Source: Betaproteobacteria bacterium (lineage in GTDB: Bacteria > Pseudomonadota > Gammaproteobacteria > Burkholderiales > SG8-39). From it: a stretch of DNA of 6,710 bases. The notes below the pieces were generated by a model. The model was not told where the DNA came from. It searched no databases and worked only from the letters and a program-made list of their open reading frames with translations. This document shows positions 1-6,267 of this stretch, piece after piece (position 1 is the first letter of the stretch; each line of letters begins with the position of its first letter). Position numbers and translations under genes: made by a program. The stretch lies in contig JAAOZY010000346.1 of assembly GCA_012274205.1 (NCBI GenBank), forward strand, positions 1 to 6,710, in the 5' to 3' direction.

Positions 1-1
1 C

Positions 2-511
2 TACCTGCCCGCGGCGATGAGCGCCGACGGCAATCTCTACGGCAACGGCGTGCGCTTTCGCCTGAAGTTCATCGCCCCGCGCGAAGCAGGGGCGCGTTTC
101 TTCTGGGGACTGAACGGCGAATTCGGGCGTCCGGCACGGCGTGTTTCAGAGAGCGGCAGCACATTCGAACTGCGCCCCATCATCGGCTATCGCGACCAAG
201 ACTGGCTGCTCGCCTTCAACCCCATCCTCGACACCGAACTGTCGGCGAATGTGAGCCACGCACCGAATTTCGAGCCGGCGCTGAAACTCGCGCGCCGTGT
301 CGGCGCAGGCGTGCACGCGGGGCTCGAATATTACGGCGAGTACGGCCCGACCCACCACCTCTTACCGGCAGCCGAGCGCGCGCACTATCTTTATGCGGTA
401 ATGGACCTGGAGTCCAAGGGCTACGACATCAACTTCGGCATAGGCCGCGGCTTTGAAAACGCCGGCGACCAATGGGTGGCGAAGGCGATCATCGCGTTTC
501 CGTTCAAATAG
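2..511 (+). CDS. C-terminal part of a putative outer-membrane beta-barrel-like protein (5' end outside window)
   Basis: The frame is open to the left edge, so this is the last 169 residues of a longer protein; the ATG at 17 lies inside a continuous frame and has no visible ribosome site, so I do not take it as the start. The visible part alternates polar and hydrophobic residues with many aromatics and glycines (for example the stretches FRLKFIAP, WLLAFNPILDTEL, HYLYAVMDL, YDINFGIGRGF), the pattern of antiparallel beta strands of porin-like proteins. It ends in FPFK, close to the terminal aromatic typical of beta-barrel assembly signals but with a final Lys. No enzyme motif is seen. The beta-barrel call is an inference from composition and strand pattern; a soluble beta-rich protein cannot be excluded. 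A tRNA with its own promoter follows 74 nt downstream. Confidence 0.6.
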   Translation, partial: YLPAAMSADGNLYGNGVRFRLKFIAPREAGARFFWGLNGEFGRPARRVSESGSTFELRPIIGYRDQDWLLAFNPILDTELSANVSHAPNFEPALKLARRVGAGVHAGLEYYGEYGPTHHLLPAAERAHYLYAVMDLESKGYDINFGIGRGFENAGDQWVAKAIIAFPFK

Positions 512-548
512 CGCGCCGGTCGGCGCGGCGGGACGCGATCGCGCGCTG

Positions 549-574
549 TTGAACTCGGTGAAACACTTTATAAT
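549..574 (+). promoter_or_regulatory. Probable sigma-70 promoter of the tRNA-Gly gene
   Basis: A perfect -10 hexamer TATAAT lies at 569-574, 11 nt before the mature tRNA 5' end. The best -35 match, TTGAAC at 549-554, leaves a spacer of only 14 nt, shorter than the usual 16-18, so the -35 assignment is weak. The bases after the -10 box (CCGGCCC, 575-581) are GC-only, as in the discriminators of stable-RNA promoters under stringent (ppGpp) control; that regulation is inferred. Confidence 0.65.
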
Positions 575-585
575 CCGGCCCATGA

Positions 586-661
586 GCGGGAGTAGCTCAG
601 TTGGCAGAGCGCCGGCTTCCCAAGCCTGAGGTCGCGAGTTCGAGACTCGTCTCCCGCTCCA
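586..661 (+). tRNA. tRNA-Gly, anticodon CCC
   Basis: A complete 76-nt cloverleaf with encoded CCA. The acceptor stem is GCGGGAG (586-592) with CTCCCGC (651-657), discriminator U658, and CCA 659-661. The D arm is GCTC/GAGC with a GG-containing loop. The anticodon loop is TTCCCAA (617-623) with anticodon CCC at 619-621, reading GGG. The T arm is GCGAG/CTCGT with loop TTCGAGA. Oddities: the anticodon stem CCGGC (612-616) and GCCTG (624-628) contains one C-U mismatch (C613 opposite U627), where a G would restore pairing, and T-loop position 60 is A rather than the usual pyrimidine. The good promoter and otherwise intact fold argue for a functional gene. In many bacteria tRNA-Gly(CCC) is dispensable because the UCC isoacceptor also reads GGG, so mild degeneration would be tolerated. 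Confidence 0.95.
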
Positions 662-721
662 TCTTTCCTTCATCGTTCAAACAAAGCGGATACGCCACGC
701 GGGTCGACTCGTGATTTCAAC

Positions 722-1768
722 ATGATCCCCGCGTTTTCCGCGCGACTGCTCAGCTGGCACAAACGCCACGGCCGTCATGATCTCCCGTGGCAGGGCACGC
801 GCGACCCCTACCGCATCTGGCTCGCCGAAATCATGCTGCAGCAGACCCAGGTCGCCGCGGTGATTCCCTACTACCAAGGATTTCTGCAGCGCTTCCCCGA
901 TATCGCGACGCTCGCTGCAGCGCCGCAGGACGAGGTGCTGCGCCTGTGGAGCGGGCTGGGCTATTACTCGCGCGCGCGCAATTTGCGGCGCGCGGCGCAG
1001 CTGGTCGTGGCGCACCACGGCGGCGCGTTTCCACGCGCGCTCGATGACATCGAGGCGCTCCCCGGCATCGGGCGCTCGACTGCGGCGGCGATCGCTGCAT
1101 TCGCCTACGGCACACGCGCCGCGATACTGGACGGCAACGTCAAGCGCGTGCTTGCGCGGCATTTCGCCGTCGCCGGATTTCCCGGCGAGAAGCGCATCGA
1201 GAAGCAGCTGTGGCAGCTCGCGCAGGAACTCCTGCCGCCGCGCGCGCTCGCGCGCTACACCCAGGCGATCATGGATCTGGGCGCGACGCTGTGCACGCGC
1301 GCCCAGCCCGCCTGCAAGGACTGCCCGCTGCACGCGAGCTGCGCCGCGCTCGCGCTCGGACGCGTGCGCGAATTTCCGACGCCGCGCCCGGCGAAAGCCG
1401 TGCCCACGCGCACCACCCACATGCTGCTGCTGATGCACAAGGGCGAACTGCTGCTGGAAAAGCGCCCGAGCGCGGGCATCTGGGGCGGACTGTGGAGCCT
1501 GCCCGAACTCGAGGACAGCGCCGACGCGAAACGGCATTGCCGCACGCGTTACGGCTGCAGCATCGCCGCAGCGCAGCCGCTGGACCCGCTGGCGCACGGC
1601 TTCACCCACTTCAGGCTGCAGATCCAGCCGCTGCTGTGCCCGGTGAACAAGCTCAGCCCGGCAGCGCGCGAGGCGGGCCAGATATGGCTCTCCCTGGAGG
1701 AGGCGCACGGCGCGGCGATACCGGTGCCGGTGCGCAGGCTGATCGAGCGCCTGCTCAGCCGCGGCTAG
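722..1768 (+). CDS. mutY: A/G-specific adenine DNA glycosylase MutY
   Basis: Removes adenine mispaired with 8-oxoguanine or guanine, starting base excision repair that prevents G:C to T:A changes. The 348 residues match the roughly 350 of E. coli MutY nearly position for position. Seen in order: the helical domain with catalytic Glu36 in WLAEIMLQQTQVA; the helix-hairpin-helix LPGIGRSTAAAI (113-124); catalytic Asp137 in ILDGNVKRVLAR; the [4Fe-4S] cluster loop C-X6-C-X2-C-X5-C with Cys 191, 198, 201 and 207; and a C-terminal NUDIX-like 8-oxoG recognition domain from about 230, including HGFTHFRL (292-299). ATG 722 fits the family N-terminus; no strong Shine-Dalgarno is visible before it. The gene begins 60 nt after the tRNA and no clear terminator lies between, so read-through from the tRNA promoter is possible. 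The frame antisense to it is also open for 368 codons, an artefact of high GC. Confidence 0.97.
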   Translation: MIPAFSARLLSWHKRHGRHDLPWQGTRDPYRIWLAEIMLQQTQVAAVIPYYQGFLQRFPDIATLAAAPQDEVLRLWSGLGYYSRARNLRRAAQLVVAHHGGAFPRALDDIEALPGIGRSTAAAIAAFAYGTRAAILDGNVKRVLARHFAVAGFPGEKRIEKQLWQLAQELLPPRALARYTQAIMDLGATLCTRAQPACKDCPLHASCAALALGRVREFPTPRPAKAVPTRTTHMLLLMHKGELLLEKRPSAGIWGGLWSLPELEDSADAKRHCRTRYGCSIAAAQPLDPLAHGFTHFRLQIQPLLCPVNKLSPAAREAGQIWLSLEEAHGAAIPVPVRRLIERLLSRG

Positions 1769-1811
1769 CGAAGTTCCGTCCACGCCGGCATCGGCCGCGT
1801 CTATCGAGACA

Positions 1812-2465
1812 TCACGGGGAAATCAAGGGAACAAACAACCGGCTGGCAAACTCGACCGCCTCCGGCAGCGAGAAGATTTCCCTGTTCGCAGCATCCTGCG
1901 CAAGCCATTGCCGGGCAACGTCGCCGTCGCGCAGAAACATCATCTGCATGCACAGGCTGTTCGCGCAGCTGGCGCCTGCGTCCGCCGCTCCCCAGGCGAT
2001 GCCCAAATGCAGATCGCCCGCTTCGGCCGCATTCTCTATCGTCGTTCCCGACTGCCGTACGCTGACAGCGTCGCCGGTGATTCTGCAGCGGGAATCGATC
2101 TGCGTCTTCATCCCGAACATGGGACTGACCGCCAAGGCATCCAGGGCGCACATGGCATGGACCTGATGCCCGTTCACCCGAACCTTGTTCTCCCGCCGCT
2201 CCATGGTGAAGGGATAGGCACCCACCGGAACGCCATCCCCGGAAAATACCAGCATCTCGCCATCGCTCAACACCTTGAGCGCGTGTTCCAGGTCATCGAC
2301 GTGCTGCGCCATTTCCTCGCGCGTAGGAATTCGCCCCCTGGTGACGAAGGAACGAAGAATTTCCCGATGCAGTTCCCTGATGTCTTCGGCACTTTCATTC
2401 TGTCTTTCCTTCAGCGGCAGAATGCGCGTCAGGCGCTTCAGCGCTTTCTCCAGCTTCGCGTTCAT
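1812..2465 (-). CDS. MerB-family (alkylmercury lyase-like) protein
   Basis: 217 residues, close to the 212 of MerB. MerB enzymes cleave carbon-mercury bonds of organomercurials by protonolysis, giving Hg(II), in the cytoplasm. The core AMCALDALAVSPMFG aligns with the MerB motif WCALDTL: Cys106 and Asp109 correspond to catalytic Cys96 and Asp99. Cys127 in SRCRITG matches structural Cys117, and Cys172 in SLCMQMMF matches catalytic Cys159. MerB's Cys160 is Met here and an extra Cys167 is present. Residues about 45-88 resemble the winged-helix-like N-terminal domain. AAGGA (2472-2476) lies 6 nt before the ATG and fixes the start. The gene follows the flavin hydroxylase by 94 nt on the same strand, so co-transcription is possible, and it converges on mutY with a 43-nt gap. 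No merA, merR, merT or merP is seen. GC counted by hand in five 60-nt lines is about 59%, lower than the neighbours. Fold assignment is fairly sure; substrate is not. Confidence 0.85.
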   Translation of the reverse strand: MNAKLEKALKRLTRILPLKERQNESAEDIRELHREILRSFVTRGRIPTREEMAQHVDDLEHALKVLSDGEMLVFSGDGVPVGAYPFTMERRENKVRVNGHQVHAMCALDALAVSPMFGMKTQIDSRCRITGDAVSVRQSGTTIENAAEAGDLHLGIAWGAADAGASCANSLCMQMMFLRDGDVARQWLAQDAANREIFSLPEAVEFASRLFVPLISP

Positions 2466-2559
2466 GCATCGTCCTTAACAGCAATCACTGGCGGAAACCC
2501 GCGTGACTACTGGAGCAACAACGGACAGCTCGGGCGCGCATGCGCGGGGCTATGCGCAA

Positions 2560-3738
2560 CTATGCCACCGGCGTATACAGCCAGGCGACCCCGTTGTAGG
2601 CCTGTTCCGCCGTGCGCCCGGCGAGCATCTGCCGGCGCAGGTCGCGCACCGCGTCGGCGGCATGATAGATGTTGCCGTACATGCGCGCCGTCAGCTGCAC
2701 GCGCGTGGTGCGCAGGTAGCGCGCCTGCTGATAAGCGAGGAACGCGCCGTTGACATCGCCCTTGGACGCAGCCAGCCGGTCGGCCAGCACCACGGCGTCC
2801 TCGATCGCCATGCAGCCGCCCTGCGCGAGGTATTGCAACATCGGGTGCGCAGCGTCGCCGAGCAGCGTGACCCGGCCCCTGGTCCACTGGCTGATCGGAT
2901 CGCGGTCGCACAGCACCCACATCTTCCACTCGTTCGCCATGGCGAGGAACTCGCGCACCTTGGGATGCTGCCCGGCAAAGCGCTGGCGCAATTCCGACGG
3001 ATCGCCGTAGCTGTCCCAGCCCTCTTCGTAGCGGCTGCTGTGAAACACGACGACGAGGTTGTAGACCTCGCCGCGATGCAGCGGATAGTGCACCAGATGC
3101 GTCTTCGGCCCGGCCCAGAGAACTACGTTGTCTTCGCGCAGATGCTCGGGTACCTTGGCCAGCGGGATCACGCCACGGTAGGCGATGTGGCCCGAAACGC
3201 GCGGCTTGCCGTCGCCCACAAGCTGGCTGCGCACTGCCGACCACAGGCCGTCGGCGCCGATCAGCGCGGCGCCCTCGAAGGTCTTGCCGCCTTCGGTACT
3301 GAGCACCACGCGATCGCCGCGGTCCTCGTAGGCGACGAGCTTGCTGCCTGTGCTCAGCGTTGCCAGCGGCGAGCGCCGCACCGCTTCGATCAGCGTGTTG
3401 TGCAGATCGGCGCGATGGATCACCGCGTAGGGATAGCCGAAATGCTTGTGCAAACGCGCGCCTGCCGGAATGCGAGTGATCTCGGAGCCGTCGAGCGCGT
3501 CGCGCATGATGAGGTTCTGCGGGAACACCGCCCAGTGCGACATCTGCTCGCCGACGCCGAGCAGCTCGAACATGCGGAACACGTTCGGCCCGAGCTGGAT
3601 GCCGGCGCCGACTTCGTGGAAATCGGCGGCGCGCTCGAGCAGCTGGACCGCAAATCCTTTTTGCGTCAGCGCCAGCGCCGCAGCAAAGCCGCCGATGCCG
3701 CCGCCGGCGATGAGTATGGGCAACTCCGCTTTCGCCAT
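2560..3738 (-). CDS. FAD-dependent aromatic hydroxylase, 3-hydroxybenzoate 6-hydroxylase / salicylate hydroxylase type
   Basis: A 392-residue class A flavoprotein monooxygenase using NAD(P)H and O2 to hydroxylate an aromatic ring. Visible motifs: the FAD-binding GGGIGG (12-17) with acidic Glu35 at the end of beta-2; the DG motif GADGLWSAVR (161-170); and the GD motif GDAAHPMLQYLAQGG (294-308). The closest family I recognise is 3-hydroxybenzoate 6-hydroxylase (product gentisate): PYAVIHRADLH (103-113), the HxxxY of THLVHYPL (His214, Tyr218) and Gln302 match residues I recall as its active site, and the C-terminus ends in the related AWLYTP. Salicylate 1-hydroxylase is the main alternative. No gentisate dioxygenase, maleylpyruvate isomerase or LysR regulator lies in the window, so the pathway is not confirmed. 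The start is supported by GAGGGGAG at 3743-3750, 4 nt upstream of the ATG. Hydroxylase fold is very likely; the exact substrate is moderate to low confidence. Confidence 0.88.
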   Translation of the reverse strand: MAKAELPILIAGGGIGGFAAALALTQKGFAVQLLERAADFHEVGAGIQLGPNVFRMFELLGVGEQMSHWAVFPQNLIMRDALDGSEITRIPAGARLHKHFGYPYAVIHRADLHNTLIEAVRRSPLATLSTGSKLVAYEDRGDRVVLSTEGGKTFEGAALIGADGLWSAVRSQLVGDGKPRVSGHIAYRGVIPLAKVPEHLREDNVVLWAGPKTHLVHYPLHRGEVYNLVVVFHSSRYEEGWDSYGDPSELRQRFAGQHPKVREFLAMANEWKMWVLCDRDPISQWTRGRVTLLGDAAHPMLQYLAQGGCMAIEDAVVLADRLAASKGDVNGAFLAYQQARYLRTTRVQLTARMYGNIYHAADAVRDLRRQMLAGRTAEQAYNGVAWLYTPVA

Positions 3739-3761
3739 GCCGCTCCCCTCTTATTCTGCGG

Positions 3762-3773
3762 CGATTATAATCG
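3762..3773 (-). promoter_or_regulatory. Candidate -10 element within a 12-bp palindrome upstream of the hydroxylase
   Basis: CGATTATAATCG is a perfect palindrome and contains TATAAT on both strands. On the - strand the hexamer at 3769-3764 would place transcription start near 3757, leaving a 5' leader of about 20 nt before the hydroxylase ATG at 3738, with its ribosome site inside. The -35 position (3787-3792, CGGGTC on the - strand) is poor, which suggests an activator-dependent promoter, or that the palindrome is an operator. This is a sequence reading only. Confidence 0.45.
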
Positions 3774-3885
3774 GTCCGCGCGGCGCGACCCGGCGCGAGC
3801 GCGGACTGATCGCTGCTGCGCCTGACAATCTTCAACTTTCGATTTCTGTTGCCGGCTCCCGGTCTGGGCAATCGGCATGCGATCG

Positions 3886-3908
3886 TGCCAAATTCGGCAA
3901 CATGTCAA
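3886..3908 (-). promoter_or_regulatory. Possible -35 hexamer plus imperfect operator-like palindrome
   Basis: On the - strand a perfect TTGACA (3908-3903) is followed by TGCCGAATTTGGCA (3899-3886), an imperfect 14-bp palindrome around AATT with one mismatched pair. An operator inside a promoter spacer would look like this, but the -10 position (3885-3880, CGATCG) is poor, so either the promoter is weak and activated or the match is chance. It lies about 150-170 nt upstream of the hydroxylase start, in the region where a regulator of that gene might bind. Confidence 0.2.
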
Positions 3909-3911
3909 TGA

Positions 3912-3979
3912 GAACCCGTTGCAAGACGAAGTTTTGCAACACCCGATATAGGGGAGCATGAGGGGAGATTTCCCCTCAT
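3912..3979 (+). repeat. Double-hairpin repeat element, copy A (inverted relative to copy B)
   Basis: Read on the + strand: a 9-bp stem GTTGCAAGA (3918-3926) with TTTTGCAAC (3932-3940), including one G-U wobble; a linker with CCCGAT (3942-3947) and TAGGGGAG (3949-3956); then a perfect 9-bp stem ATGAGGGGA (3958-3966) with TCCCCTCAT (3971-3979) and a 4-nt loop. By hand alignment about 54 of 68 positions match the reverse complement of copy B at 6308-6374, with one gap, most differences being in the loops. It starts 13 nt beyond the exonuclease stop codon and lies upstream of the hydroxylase. There is no U-tract, so it is not a standard intrinsic terminator. The stem preceded by GGAG resembles the layout of REP elements, but no RAYT transposase gene is in view. 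Confidence 0.85.
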
Positions 3980-3992
3980 ATCGAAATAAACC

Positions 3993-4565
3993 CTATGCGG
4001 CGGCAGGCAGGCTTTGTGCGTCCAGCTGCGCCTGCACGGCGGCATCGATGCGCTCCGCGTCGAACTCGGCCTGGATCTTGCGGATGAAATGCCACAGCAC
4101 TTCGGCATCGCCGAGCGCGCGGTGGCGCGCGCTGCAGCGCAAGCCGTGGCGCTCGATCAGGCTGTCGAGGTTGTGGCGGCGCTGTTCGGGAAACAGTTTG
4201 CGCGACAGTTTGACCGTGCACAGCACGCGCGGCTGATAGTCGAAGCCGGCACGCTCGAACTCGTGCCTGAGGAAGCCGCAGTCGAAGCGCGCGTTGTGCG
4301 CGATCAGCAGTTTGCCCGCGAGGCGCTCGAACAGCGCGGGCGCGAGTTCGCCGAAGCTGGGCGCCTGCTGCACCATGTCGTTGCTGATGCCGGTGAGCGC
4401 CTCGATGAAGGGCGGGATGTCCCTCTCCGGATTCACCAGCTGGCTCCAGCTGCCGACGAGCTCGCCCCGGTCGAGCTCGACCAGCCCGATTTCGGTGATG
4501 CGCTCCTCCGCCGCCAGCATGCCGGTGGTCTCCAGGTCGACGAACACCAGCGGCTGGCGCAGCAT
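3993..4565 (-). CDS. DnaQ-like 3'-5' exonuclease (DEDDh family)
   Basis: 190 residues, comprising essentially only the exonuclease domain of the DNA polymerase III epsilon family. Exo I is VFVDLETTG with Asp10 and Glu12, Exo II is AHNARFDCGFL with Asp95, and Exo III is HRALGDAEVL with His148 and Asp153 (H-X4-D, hence DEDDh). These residues bind two metal ions for 3' to 5' hydrolysis of nucleic acid. It is shorter than E. coli DnaQ (243 residues) and lacks an evident polymerase-binding tail, so it is more likely an accessory exonuclease than the replicative proofreader. ATG 4565 is chosen because the conserved core begins at residue 7; the same frame stays open far upstream through the ligase gene, which I regard as chance. 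Its ATG lies 2 nt after the ligase stop, so translation is probably coupled; only a weak AAGG precedes it. The specific substrate is unknown. Confidence 0.92.
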   Translation of the reverse strand: MLRQPLVFVDLETTGMLAAEERITEIGLVELDRGELVGSWSQLVNPERDIPPFIEALTGISNDMVQQAPSFGELAPALFERLAGKLLIAHNARFDCGFLRHEFERAGFDYQPRVLCTVKLSRKLFPEQRRHNLDSLIERHGLRCSARHRALGDAEVLWHFIRKIQAEFDAERIDAAVQAQLDAQSLPAAA

Positions 4566-4567
4566 GG

Positions 4568-6145
4568 CTAGGGCTTCGCCTTGTTGCGCTCGCGCTCGAT
4601 CAGCACGCGCCGCAGCAGCTTGCCGGTGGCGGACTTGGGCAGCGCATCCATGAACTCGACCGCACGTATGCGCTTGTGCGGCGCCACGCGCTCGGCCACG
4701 TAGGCCTGCAGCTCTTCGGCCGTGATCTCGCCCTTCTTCACCACGAAGGCCTTGGGCACCTCGCCCGCCTCCTCGTCGGCGATGCCGATCACGCAGGCAT
4801 CGGCGATGGCCGGATGGCCCACGATCACCGCCTCGAGCTCGGCCGGCGCAACCTGCAATGCCTTGTACTTGATCAGCTCCTTGGTGCGGTCGATGATGAA
4901 AAAATCGCCGTCGGCGTCGACATAGCCGATGTCGCCGGTGCGCAGCCAGCCCTCGGCATCGATGGTCGCCGCGGTGGCGCCGGGCACATTCAGGTAACCC
5001 TGCATCACCAGCGGGCCGCGCACCAGGATCTCGCCCTGCTCGCCCACGCCGAGTTCGGCGCCGGTGGCGGTATCGATCAGCTTGCACTCCATATTGGGCA
5101 TCAGCCGGCCGGCCGAGGCCGGCTTGATCTTCTCCGGCGTGGTCGGCCCGAGATGACAGGCGCCGCTGACCTCGGTCATGCCGTAGGCCTGCGAAATGCG
5201 AAAGCCGAGGCGCTCGTACAGCGCGTCGGCCACGGTGCCGGACAGCGGCGCGGCGGCGGAGAACGCACCGCGCACTTTCGACAAATCGTAATTCGCGACG
5301 ATGGGGTGCTTGGCCAGCGCAAGCGCGATCGGCGGCACCACGTGCAGGATGGTGACGCCGTACTTGTGCACCAGCTGCAGATACTGCTCCAGGTCGAAGC
5401 GCGGCATGGTGATCACGGTGACGCCCATGCGCAGGCTCAGGTTGAGGAAAGCGACGATGCCGTAGATGTGGAAAAACGGCAGGAACGCGAGCACCGTGTC
5501 CCCGGGCTGGATCAGCGCCGCGTCGGTGACGCCCTCGACCGAGCACAGTTCCGCCACCAGATTGTGATGCGTGAGCATGACGCCCTTGGGCAGGCCGGTG
5601 GTGCCGCTCGAATAGGGCAGGGCCACCAGGTCCTTGCGCGCATCGATCGCCACCCTGGGCGGGGGCGCATCGCCCGCCAGCAGCGAAGCGAACGGCGTGG
5701 CGCCCTCGGCCTCGCCGAACACGTAGATCTCTTCGACCCTGGCCTGCGCCGCCGCTTCGCGCGCGGTCGCGAGGAAGGGCGGCACCGTCAGCAGGAAGCG
5801 CGCGCCCGAATCGTTCAGCTGCTTCGCCAGCTCGCCCGCGGTATACAGCGGATTGACCGTCGTCGCCGCGCCGCCTAGCGACGCGATCGCATGGAACGCG
5901 ATGGCGTACTCGGGCACATTGGGGCTGAAGATGGCGAAGCGCTCGCCTTTCTTGAAACCGCGCCGCGCCATGCCCGCCGCTGCGCGCGCGATCAGGCCCG
6001 GCAGCTGCGCGTAGGTGATGCTGCGCCCGCTGGGGCCGTCGATCAGCGCCGGCTTGTCGCCGCGCTCGCGCGCCTGCGCGAGCACGTATTCGGTCAAGGC
6101 AATCTCGGGAATCGCGACATCGGGATAGACGCTGCGAAAAGCCAT
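4568..6145 (-). CDS. AMP-forming acyl/aryl-CoA ligase (4-coumarate--CoA ligase-like)
   Basis: 525 residues, the usual length for the ANL superfamily of adenylate-forming enzymes, which activate a carboxylic acid with ATP and then form the CoA thioester. Seen: phosphate-binding loop YSSGTTGLPKGV (178-189); FLPFFHIYG (221-229); YGMTE (321-325); TGD (403-405); hinge region DRTKELIKYK (419-428); and catalytic Lys509 in PKSATGKLLRR. The overall pattern is closest to plant and bacterial 4-coumarate-CoA ligases and related medium-chain ligases; the substrate cannot be read from sequence alone. Oddity: the motif after the hinge reads KYKALQVAP, with Ala429 where most relatives have Gly. The start is supported by an excellent AAGGAGGA at 6151-6158. 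The gene is first of a two-gene operon with the exonuclease. Confidence 0.93.
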   Translation of the reverse strand: MAFRSVYPDVAIPEIALTEYVLAQARERGDKPALIDGPSGRSITYAQLPGLIARAAAGMARRGFKKGERFAIFSPNVPEYAIAFHAIASLGGAATTVNPLYTAGELAKQLNDSGARFLLTVPPFLATAREAAAQARVEEIYVFGEAEGATPFASLLAGDAPPPRVAIDARKDLVALPYSSGTTGLPKGVMLTHHNLVAELCSVEGVTDAALIQPGDTVLAFLPFFHIYGIVAFLNLSLRMGVTVITMPRFDLEQYLQLVHKYGVTILHVVPPIALALAKHPIVANYDLSKVRGAFSAAAPLSGTVADALYERLGFRISQAYGMTEVSGACHLGPTTPEKIKPASAGRLMPNMECKLIDTATGAELGVGEQGEILVRGPLVMQGYLNVPGATAATIDAEGWLRTGDIGYVDADGDFFIIDRTKELIKYKALQVAPAELEAVIVGHPAIADACVIGIADEEAGEVPKAFVVKKGEITAEELQAYVAERVAPHKRIRAVEFMDALPKSATGKLLRRVLIERERNKAKP

Positions 6146-6150
6146 GGCAT

Positions 6151-6158
6151 TCCTCCTT
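6151..6158 (-). promoter_or_regulatory. Strong Shine-Dalgarno of the CoA ligase
   Basis: On the - strand AAGGAGGA ends 5 nt before the ATG at 6145-6143, a near-perfect complement to the 16S rRNA 3' end at good spacing. It selects this ATG over the out-of-frame ATG at 6150-6148, which is too close to the site. High translation initiation is expected. Confidence 0.85.
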
Positions 6159-6267
6159 GTTTGCGGCCGGGGCTTTGTGCGCTGGACCGTCGTTTTTCGG
6201 GGCTATTGAATACAGCTCGCGTTTTTTTCTTGCGCTAGTGTAGCCGAGAATCGCGCCCCGCCGCGCG

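Noticed and set aside
677..1783. 368-codon open frame antisense to mutY
   Set aside because: Low-complexity Arg/Ala/Gln-rich translation with no recognisable motifs, fully overlapping an unambiguous mutY; long antisense frames are expected at this GC.
2535..2546. Palindrome CGCGCATGCGCG between the hydroxylase and MerB-like genes
   Set aside because: Short, loopless and built of alternating C/G common in this GC-rich DNA; no U-run for a terminator.
2503..3825. 440-codon open frame on + strand opposite the hydroxylase
   Set aside because: Mirrors the coding frame of a clear flavoprotein; no motif or ribosome site, and His/Ala/Arg/Gln-rich composition typical of a shadow frame.
3880..3896. 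Sigma-54-like promoter (TGGCAC then ATGC on the - strand)
   Set aside because: The GG to GC spacing is one base too long for sigma-54 recognition, which is strict, and the -12 part lacks TTGC.
3765..3959. Small 64-codon open frame in the 3739-3992 gap
   Set aside because: No ribosome site; it runs through the repeat element and promoter region, and composition is not coding-like.
3993..5546. 517-codon frame that would fuse a long N-terminal extension to the exonuclease
   Set aside because: The upstream two thirds is an Arg/Ala/Gly-rich out-of-frame reading of the CoA ligase gene; the nuclease core starts right after ATG 4565.
4676..5878. 400-codon open frame on + strand opposite the CoA ligase
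   Set aside because: His/Arg/Gly/Asp-rich shadow of the ligase, with no family signature.
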